Source: an uncultured Porphyromonadaceae bacterium
GTDB taxonomy: Bacteria > Bacteroidota > Bacteroidia > Bacteroidales > Muribaculaceae
Reading direction: 5' to 3'
Length of the DNA stretch: 12,202 bases
Assembly (NCBI GenBank): GCA_900554265.1
Contig: USGZ01000012.1
Location: 1 to 12,202 of the forward strand
Shown here: positions 7,508 to 12,202 of the stretch, piece by piece
Position numbering within the stretch: the stretch's first letter is position 1
Layout of the letters: the number at the start of each line of letters is the position of its first letter
The notes under the pieces: model-generated
Seen by the model: only the letters and a program-made list of their open reading frames with translations
Database searches by the model: none
What the model was told of the DNA's origin: nothing
Position numbers and translations under genes: made by a program

Positions 7508-8689
7508 ATGGCAAATATCTACGAGCTCAGAAGGTACGGCAAAGCCGCATTCCTCATCGCGGCGGGCGCCGTGGTGGCAATGTTCCTGTACTTTTCCTCG
7601 AGCCTCATAGCGGACCTCGAGGTCCAGGAACGCCAGCGCATGGAAATATGGGCCGGCGCCACCCGCGAACTCGCGGCGTCGACCCTTGCCGACACTCCCG
7701 GCACCGATATCGACTTCCTTCTGAGCATCATACGCCAGAACACCACCATCCCCGTGCTTCTTACGGACAGCGAAGGCAATATTCTGGACCAGCGCAACTT
7801 CAGCCTCCCCGTGCCCGACGACCCCGGCGACACCCGCAACAGCGCCTATCTCGAGGCCAAACTCCGCTCGATGCGCGACTCCGGTCGCCGCATCGAAATC
7901 AACATCGCTCCCGGCGTGACCCAGTATCTCTACTACGAGGACTCGACGCTGCTGCGCCGAATGAGCGTGTTCCCCTACATCCAGCTGCTGGTAATGCTGG
8001 CCTTCATCGCCGTGGTCTACTTCGCCGTGCTCTCCACAAAGAAAGCCGAGCAGAACAAGGTCTGGGTCGGTCTGAGCAAGGAAACCGCCCACCAGCTCGG
8101 AACGCCCATCTCCTCCCTGATGGCCTGGATGGAGCTGCTGCCCGACATGGGCGTCGACCCGGACACTCTCGCGGAGATGAACAAGGACGTCAACCGCCTG
8201 AGCACCATCGCCTCGCGCTTCTCGAAAATCGGCTCCGAGCCGAAGATGGAGCGCGCGTGCATAAACACCGTGGTCCGCAACGCGACCGACTACATGAACA
8301 CCCGCATCTCGCCGCGCATAAGCCTGAGCTTCCGCGACGACACCGCGCCGACGGAAGTGATGGCCTGCACGCCCCTGCTGGAGTGGGTGATCGAGAACCT
8401 GATCAAGAACGCCGTCGACGCCATGGAAGGCCACGGCAGCATCGACGTCGAAATGCTCGACAGCGCCGGCAGCGCGGTAATCGAAGTGAGCGACACCGGC
8501 AAAGGCATAGCGCGCAAGAACTTCAAGAACGTGTTCAATCCCGGCTTCACCACCAAGAGCCGCGGCTGGGGACTGGGACTGACCCTGGCCAAGCGCATCG
8601 TCGAGCAATACCACCGCGGCCGCATCTACGTGGCCCGAAGCACCGTAGGCGCCGGAACCACCTTCCGCATCGAACTGCCGAAAGGGTAG
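7508..8689 (+). CDS. Membrane sensor histidine kinase (orphan)
   Basis: The 393-residue protein has a first membrane segment at about residues 11-31 and a second at about 155-176. Between them is an extracytoplasmic sensor domain of roughly 120 residues. No HAMP signature is apparent after the second segment. The phospho-acceptor helix reads ETAHQLGTPISSL with His195 followed by Gln rather than the more usual Glu. The ATPase part has an N-box ENLIKNAVDAM (296-306), DTGKG (329-333) and GWGLGLTLAKRIV (from 353). All catalytic boxes are intact, so it should autophosphorylate. The start at 7508 is about 20 nt after the predicted transcription start; the frame opens at a TTG that coincides with the promoter -33 element. 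No response regulator is adjacent, so partner and signal are unknown. Confidence 0.92.
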   Translation: MANIYELRRYGKAAFLIAAGAVVAMFLYFSSSLIADLEVQERQRMEIWAGATRELAASTLADTPGTDIDFLLSIIRQNTTIPVLLTDSEGNILDQRNFSLPVPDDPGDTRNSAYLEAKLRSMRDSGRRIEINIAPGVTQYLYYEDSTLLRRMSVFPYIQLLVMLAFIAVVYFAVLSTKKAEQNKVWVGLSKETAHQLGTPISSLMAWMELLPDMGVDPDTLAEMNKDVNRLSTIASRFSKIGSEPKMERACINTVVRNATDYMNTRISPRISLSFRDDTAPTEVMACTPLLEWVIENLIKNAVDAMEGHGSIDVEMLDSAGSAVIEVSDTGKGIARKNFKNVFNPGFTTKSRGWGLGLTLAKRIVEQYHRGRIYVARSTVGAGTTFRIELPKG

Positions 8690-8721
8690 GTATTAGGTGG
8701 TAGGTTTCAGGTTTTAGGGCG
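8687..8721 (+). repeat. Five imperfect heptamer repeats (YAGG-led)
   Basis: Five 7-nt units in exact register start at 8687, 8694, 8701, 8708 and 8715: TAGGTAT, TAGGTGG, TAGGTTT, CAGGTTT and TAGGGCG. The first three bases are the stop codon of the kinase gene. The G/T-only bias of the strand contrasts with the C-rich genes. Confidence 0.85.
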
Positions 8722-8724
8722 CTG

Positions 8725-8790
8725 GCGTCCTGATTCAATCGAGATTAATCCCGATTAATCGGGTTAGATTGAAAAAATCAGCGCAGACGC
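8725..8790. repeat. Bulged long inverted repeat with a perfect 14-bp palindrome inside
   Basis: The left arm is GCGTC, CTGATT and CAATC (8725-8740). It pairs with GATTG (8767-8771), AATCAG (8776-8781) and GACGC (8786-8790), leaving bulges AAAA and CGCA on the right only. Inside is the palindrome CCCGATTAATCGGG (8750-8763), and its core GATTAATC also appears at 8743-8750. No T-run follows on either strand, so it is not a standard terminator. It could be an operator, a dispersed repeat unit or an RNA structure. Confidence 0.7.
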
Positions 8791-8812
8791 TGTCAGTCTC
8801 GCCGGAATTTAG

Positions 8813-8820
8813 TAATTTTG
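8813..8820 (+). promoter_or_regulatory. Bacteroidota -7 box for the yqeY-serS operon
   Basis: TAATTTTG matches TAnnTTTG exactly. At the expected -33 position (about 8791-8793) the bases are TGT, so the upstream element is poor. The start of transcription would be near 8827, leaving a leader of about 40 nt. Confidence 0.6.
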
Positions 8821-8829
8821 TGGCTTGAA

Positions 8830-8844
8830 CCGTCCTTAGGGCGG
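8830..8844 (+). promoter_or_regulatory. Leader hairpin upstream of the YqeY gene
   Basis: CCGTCC (8830-8835) pairs with GGGCGG (8839-8844) around a TTA loop, with one G-T wobble. It would sit at the very 5' end of the predicted transcript and might stabilise it. It is too short to call a riboswitch. Confidence 0.4.
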
Positions 8845-8867
8845 CAGCAACAGTAAAATCGAAGCAT

Positions 8868-9320
8868 ATGGCACTTTACGATCAAATCGATGCCGACATC
8901 AAGTCCGCCATGCTGGCTCACGACAAAGAGCGTCTGAACGCGCTACGCGGCATAAAGAAGGAATTCATCGAGGCCAAGACGGCCCCCGGAAGCAACGGCG
9001 AACTCAAGGACGACGCCGCACTGAAGATTCTTACCAAGATGGCCAAGCAGCGCAAGGAGAGCGCCCGCATCTACAGCGAGAACAACCGCCCCGAACTCGC
9101 CGCCGGCGAGATGGCCGAGTGCGCCGTTATCGAGAGCTATCTGCCCAAGGCCCTGACCGAGGACGAGCTCCGCGCCGAGCTGACCAAAATCATCGCCGCT
9201 GTCGGCGCCACCGGCCCCCAGGACATGGGCAAGGTTATGGGCACGGCCACCAAGGCCCTTGCAGGCCGCGCCGACGGCCGCGCTATCTCCGCCATGGTCA
9301 AGGAGCTGCTATCCAAATAA
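8868..9320 (+). CDS. GatB/YqeY domain-containing protein
   Basis: The 150-residue cytoplasmic protein fits the YqeY family (PF09424, about 150 residues) over its whole length. It has an N-terminal helical bundle with LNALRGIKKEFIEAK (about residues 23-37) and AAGEMAECAVIESYLPKALTEDEL (split: AAGEMAECAV, then IESYLPKALTEDEL) in the middle. The C-terminal part has DMGKVMGTATKAL and ADGRAISAMVKELL. This tail resembles the tRNA-binding C-terminal domain of the GatB amidotransferase subunit, so a role around tRNA is plausible, though the family function is not established. It is followed 26 nt later by serS without a visible promoter, which fits a small translation operon. Confidence 0.92.
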   Translation: MALYDQIDADIKSAMLAHDKERLNALRGIKKEFIEAKTAPGSNGELKDDAALKILTKMAKQRKESARIYSENNRPELAAGEMAECAVIESYLPKALTEDELRAELTKIIAAVGATGPQDMGKVMGTATKALAGRADGRAISAMVKELLSK

Positions 9321-9346
9321 GTAATCAAAAAACACTCCAAGATACA

Positions 9347-10618
9347 ATGCTTACTCTACAGCAAATCAAGGCCGACCCCCGCTTCATCGTGGAGCGTCTG
9401 GCCGTAAAGGGTTTCGACGGCGAAAAGCCCATTGCCCGCGTGCTGGCTCTGGACGACATGCGCCGCCAGCTTCAGCTCAAGAACGACAATGCCGCCGCCG
9501 AACTCAACAAAATGGCCGCTTCCATCGGCCGCCTGATGAAGGAAGGCAAGCGCGACGAAGCCGAGAAAGCCAAGGAGAACGTCGCCGTCCTCAAGGAAGA
9601 ACAGCGCGCCCTCAACGAGGAGCTCCAGCGCACCGAGAATGAAATCCGCACCGAGCTGCTCAATATCCCCAACATCCCCTACGCCGGCGTTCCCGAAGGC
9701 AAGACCGCCGAGGATAACGTGGTCGAGAAGACCGGCGGCAAGATGCCCGAACTCGGCCCCGACGCCCTGCCCCACTGGGACCTGGCCAAGAAATACAACC
9801 TCATCGACTTCGACCTGGGCGTCAAGATTACAGGCGCCGGCTTCCCGGTCTACCTGGGCAAAATGGCCAAGCTGCAGCGCGCCCTGGTCCAGTTCTTCCT
9901 GGACGAGGCTTCCGCAGCCGGCTACCTCGAGGTCCAGCCGCCCTACGTGGTCAACGAAGCTTCGGGCTACGGCACGGGCCAGCTCCCCGACAAGGAAGGC
10001 CAGATGTACTTCTGCCAGCTCGACAAGCTCTACCTCATCCCGACCGCCGAGGTGCCCGTAACCAACCTCTACCGCGACGTCATCATTCCCGAGGACAAGC
10101 TGCCCGTCATGAACTGCGCCTACTCCGCCTGCTTCCGCCGCGAGGCCGGCAGCTACGGCAAGGACGTGCGCGGCCTCAACCGCCTGCACCAGTTCGACAA
10201 GGTAGAAATCGTACGCATCGAGAAGCCCGAGAACAGCTACGCCGCTCTCGAGGAGATGAAGGACCACGTACAGGGTCTGCTCGAAAAGCTCGGTCTGCCC
10301 TGGCACATCCTGCGTCTGTGCGGCGGCGACATGAGCTTCACTTCCGCGATCACCTTCGACTTCGAGGTCTACTCAGCCGCACAGGGCCGCTGGCTCGAGG
10401 TTTCCTCCGTATCGAACTTCGAGACCTACCAGGCCAACCGCCTGAAGTGCCGTTACCGTGGCGACGACAAGAAAACGCACCTCTGCCATACCCTCAACGG
10501 CTCGGCGCTGGCCCTGCCGCGCATCGTGGCCGCCATCATGGAGGACTTCCAGACTCCCGAGGGCATCGTCGTTCCCGAGTGTCTGCGCAAGTACACCGGT
10601 TTCGACATCATCAACTGA
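9347..10618 (+). CDS. serS: Seryl-tRNA synthetase
   Basis: This class II aminoacyl-tRNA synthetase charges tRNA-Ser (and the selenocysteine tRNA where present) with serine in the cytoplasm. The 423-residue length is typical. Residues about 25-105 are the charged, heptad-like coiled-coil arm that grips the long variable arm of tRNA-Ser. The serine-binding TAE is Thr233-Ala234-Glu235. Class II motif 2 is FRREAGSYGKDVRGLNRLHQF (Arg264, Arg265 and Glu266 visible, written here as the block 263-283). Motif 3 is NGSALALPR, ending in Arg392. The start at 9347 gives the usual MLTLQQIKADP N-terminus; the longer frame upstream only shadows the YqeY gene. It probably depends on the promoter at 8813. Confidence 0.97.
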   Translation: MLTLQQIKADPRFIVERLAVKGFDGEKPIARVLALDDMRRQLQLKNDNAAAELNKMAASIGRLMKEGKRDEAEKAKENVAVLKEEQRALNEELQRTENEIRTELLNIPNIPYAGVPEGKTAEDNVVEKTGGKMPELGPDALPHWDLAKKYNLIDFDLGVKITGAGFPVYLGKMAKLQRALVQFFLDEASAAGYLEVQPPYVVNEASGYGTGQLPDKEGQMYFCQLDKLYLIPTAEVPVTNLYRDVIIPEDKLPVMNCAYSACFRREAGSYGKDVRGLNRLHQFDKVEIVRIEKPENSYAALEEMKDHVQGLLEKLGLPWHILRLCGGDMSFTSAITFDFEVYSAAQGRWLEVSSVSNFETYQANRLKCRYRGDDKKTHLCHTLNGSALALPRIVAAIMEDFQTPEGIVVPECLRKYTGFDIIN

Positions 10619-10624
10619 ACTCCT

Positions 10625-10642
10625 GCCGGATAAAGTTCCGGC
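10625..10642 (+). terminator. First of two tandem hairpins after serS
   Basis: GCCGGA (10625-10630) pairs with TCCGGC (10637-10642) around the loop TAAAGT, 7 nt after the serS stop. No T-run follows, so an ordinary intrinsic terminator is not shown. Its last two bases (10641-10642) overlap the base of the next hairpin. Confidence 0.4.
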
Positions 10643-10689
10643 GACACCACCCCGGAAGCCCTTATGTGTGTTTTTCGGGGTGCTGTCGT
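10641..10689 (+). terminator. Second, longer hairpin after serS
   Basis: CGACA (10642-10646) pairs with TGTCG (10684-10688), then a C-C mismatch, then CACCCCG (10648-10654) with CGGGGTG (10676-10682). GGAAG-side wobble and A-T pairs extend the stem inward to 10658/10672, and a G-T pair extends it to 10641/10689. The loop is about 13 nt. It lacks a following T-run, so it may be a factor-dependent terminator, a 3'-end stabiliser, or a leader element of the next gene. Confidence 0.5.
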
Positions 10690-10724
10690 TAAGTGACCTG
10701 CCGCGCCGAAGCGCCCAAAATACA

Positions 10725-11780
10725 ATGAAGATAGTCCTTTTCTGCGAGAACAAGTACGCCATCGACATCCTCAATCCTCTCCAGGAGTATGTCGACGCCG
10801 AAGGTCTGCCCCACCAGATACTCTGGTACATCCACAAGCCTAAAATCGACAGCTTCCCCTACGCGGACCGCGTCCGCTGGACCAACTCGATGCAGGAGGT
10901 CTACGATTTCGGGCCCGAGGCCATCTTCGTACCCGGCAACATCGTGCCCTACTATCTGCCCGGGGTCAAGATTCAGGTTTTCCACGGCTATGCCGCCGAG
11001 AAGAAGGACCACTGGGTAATCCGCAGATATTTCGACACTTACTTCACGCAGGGGCCCTACTTCACCTCCCACTTCAAGGCCCTGGCGAAAAAATACGGCG
11101 ACTTCGAGGTGCTCGAGACGGGCTGGCCCAAGCAGGACTGGATCAAGCGCAACCTGCATGCCTACGACTCCGAGCGGCGCAAGCTCTTGGAGGACAGCGG
11201 CAAAAGCCGCATTATCCTCTACGCTCCGACCTTCTCGCCGAAGCTTACCTCGCTGCCCTGCATCAAGGAGGCCCTCGGCCGCGCCGCCGAGGAACTGGAC
11301 GCTTTGCTTGTCCTCAAGTTCCATCCTCTGACGCGTCAGGAATGGGCCGACGAGTACCGCGACTGGGCCCGCAACCGCAAGGACGCCATCTTCCTGGACA
11401 AGGGCGAGAATATAACGAAGTACGAACTCATGGCCGACCTGATGATTTCCGACACCTCTTCGACGGTCTACGAGTTCCTGCTGCTGTCGCGCCCGGTGGT
11501 GACGTTCAACACCCTCTCCAAGGAAATCTACTGGGAGAACATCACCGATCCGGCCGACCTCACCGCCGGCTGCCGGCGCGCCCTGGACGACCCCTGCTCG
11601 GCCGAGCGACGGAAGTGGATAGTCGACAACTACGACCCATACCTCGACGGCGGCGTCTGCCGGCGCATGCTCGAGGGTGCCGAGGACTATATCCGGCGCC
11701 ACGGCGTACCAAGGCGACGCCATCTCAACCTCTGGCGCAAGTACACGGGCATCAAACGCTTCGGGCGCATAAAACGATAA
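10725..11780 (+). CDS. CDP-glycerol glycerophosphotransferase-family protein
   Basis: The 351-residue product fits the Glyphos_transf family (PF04464), GT-B-fold enzymes that move phosphoglycerol or similar phospho-alditols from CDP-activated donors onto surface polymers. Visible blocks are [12 protein letters not shown] (His87), GWPKQDW (133-139), LYAPTFSP (165-172), KFHPL (His200) and [17 protein letters not shown] (242-258), the last being the nucleotide/phosphate-binding hallmark. There is no signal peptide or membrane helix. The C-terminus (about 325-351) is rich in Arg and Lys, which fits peripheral attachment to the inner membrane. Donor and acceptor cannot be told from sequence. No promoter box was found in the 106-nt gap after serS. 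The neighbour 41 nt downstream is a class V aminotransferase, suggesting a shared cell-envelope pathway. Confidence 0.9.
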   Translation: MKIVLFCENKYAIDILNPLQEYVDAEGLPHQILWYIHKPKIDSFPYADRVRWTNSMQEVYDFGPEAIFVPGNIVPYYLPGVKIQVFHGYAAEKKDHWVIRRYFDTYFTQGPYFTSHFKALAKKYGDFEVLETGWPKQDWIKRNLHAYDSERRKLLEDSGKSRIILYAPTFSPKLTSLPCIKEALGRAAEELDALLVLKFHPLTRQEWADEYRDWARNRKDAIFLDKGENITKYELMADLMISDTSSTVYEFLLLSRPVVTFNTLSKEIYWENITDPADLTAGCRRALDDPCSAERRKWIVDNYDPYLDGGVCRRMLEGAEDYIRRHGVPRRRHLNLWRKYTGIKRFGRIKR

Positions 11781-11821
11781 GATTCCCGACCACAGATTCA
11801 AGAATTGCCATATCCGAAATC

Positions 11822-12202
11822 ATGAATAAGGAAAATACGATGCTGAACTTCACCGTCGGACCGGTAATGTCCGGCGACGCAGTCCGCGCTATCGGAGCCG
11901 AGCAGGTTCCCTACTTCCGCACACCCGAATTCTCGGAAACGATGAAAGAGAACGAGCGGCTGATAAAGAAATTCGCAGGCGCGCCGGAAGATGCCCGCGT
12001 GGTCTTCATCACCGGCTCGGGGACCGCCTCGATGGAAGCTGCGGTTATGAACACTCTGTCGGAGACCGACAAAGTGCTGGTAGTCAACGGCGGCAGCTTC
12101 GGCCACCGTTTCGCCGAACTATGCCGCATCCACGAGGTGCCCTACAGGGAGATAAAGCTCGCCCCCGGCACGGCGCTCAAGGCCGCAGACCTCGAGCCTC
12201 AT
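11822..12202 (+). CDS. Class V PLP-dependent aminotransferase, N-terminal part, runs off the window
   Basis: Only the first 127 codons are present. The N-terminus NFTVGPV resembles the TPGP-type start of alanine-glyoxylate and 2-aminoethylphosphonate-pyruvate aminotransferases. [10 protein letters not shown] (64-73) is the PLP-phosphate-binding loop and [13 protein letters not shown] (85-97) the next conserved block. The PLP lysine is beyond the window. Two starts are possible: 11822, or 11840, which has AAGGA at 11828-11832 seven bases upstream and begins [10 protein letters not shown] list the longer one but consider 11840 equally likely. The gap of 41 nt from the glycerophosphotransferase-like gene suggests one operon. 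Substrate is uncertain: aminophosphonate synthesis is suggested by context only; an alanine-glyoxylate or serine-type activity is possible. Confidence 0.85.
   Translation, partial: MNKENTMLNFTVGPVMSGDAVRAIGAEQVPYFRTPEFSETMKENERLIKKFAGAPEDARVVFITGSGTASMEAAVMNTLSETDKVLVVNGGSFGHRFAELCRIHEVPYREIKLAPGTALKAADLEPH

Noticed and set aside
7145..8614. 489-codon open frame on the minus strand opposite the winged-helix gene and kinase
   Set aside because: It runs straight through a promoter and an intrinsic terminator and lies opposite a kinase with all motifs intact, so it is a codon-bias shadow.
8750..8763. CCCGATTAATCGGG as an intrinsic terminator for the kinase gene
   Set aside because: The bases that follow are TTAGATTGAAAAAA, with no T-run on the plus strand, so the standard terminator pattern is not met.
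10689..11801. 370-codon minus-strand open frame opposite the glycerophosphotransferase-like gene
   Set aside because: The plus-strand product shows ordered family motifs; the minus-strand product does not.
1..12202. CRISPR array, insertion sequence, prophage or integron signals
   Set aside because: No regularly spaced repeats of suitable length, transposase or integrase motifs, or terminal inverted repeats were seen; the gene content is core metabolism and translation.

Overview
The window looks like chromosomal DNA from a GC-rich member of the Bacteroidota, probably order Bacteroidales. Four things suggest this. Three promoters match the Bacteroidota sigma-factor box TAnnTTTG (7072-7079, 7473-7480, 8813-8820). 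Shine-Dalgarno sequences are nearly absent. The proteins resemble Bacteroidota family versions (long urocanase, AHQLGTP-type histidine kinase, a roughly 70-residue winged-helix protein). Codon third positions are strongly G/C, which produces many long antisense shadow ORFs. I cannot fix the genus; an Alistipes-like or other GC-rich gut lineage would fit. All genes lie on the + strand.

Region 1 (1-6939) is a histidine-utilisation operon: the C-terminal part of urocanate hydratase (hutU), then histidine ammonia-lyase (hutH) and imidazolonepropionase (hutI), separated by 2 and 5 nt. Together they convert histidine to urocanate, imidazolonepropionate and formiminoglutamate. The enzyme for the last step (hutG or ftcD/fchA) is not in the window and may lie upstream. 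A secreted tricorn-like protease of 1073 residues follows hutI after 20 nt and may be co-transcribed, which would link extracytoplasmic peptide breakdown to amino-acid catabolism.

Region 2 (6940-8689) begins with an AT-rich spacer carrying a promoter, then a small winged-helix protein with its own strong intrinsic terminator. Next is an orphan membrane histidine kinase with its own well-formed promoter and no response regulator beside it.

Region 3 (8687-8867) is the most structured non-coding stretch. Five heptamer repeats start on the kinase stop codon, a bulged 66-nt hairpin contains a perfect 14-bp palindrome, and then come a promoter and a leader hairpin.

Region 4 (8868-12202) holds a GatB/YqeY-domain protein and seryl-tRNA synthetase (serS), which appear to form a translation operon. 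Two tandem hairpins follow. Then come a CDP-glycerol glycerophosphotransferase-family enzyme and the start of a class V aminotransferase, a pair that suggests phosphoglycerol or aminophosphonate decoration of a surface polymer.

I found no convincing new multi-gene system. The best leads are the structured spacer at 8687-8844, the tandem hairpins after serS, and the protease attached to the hut operon.
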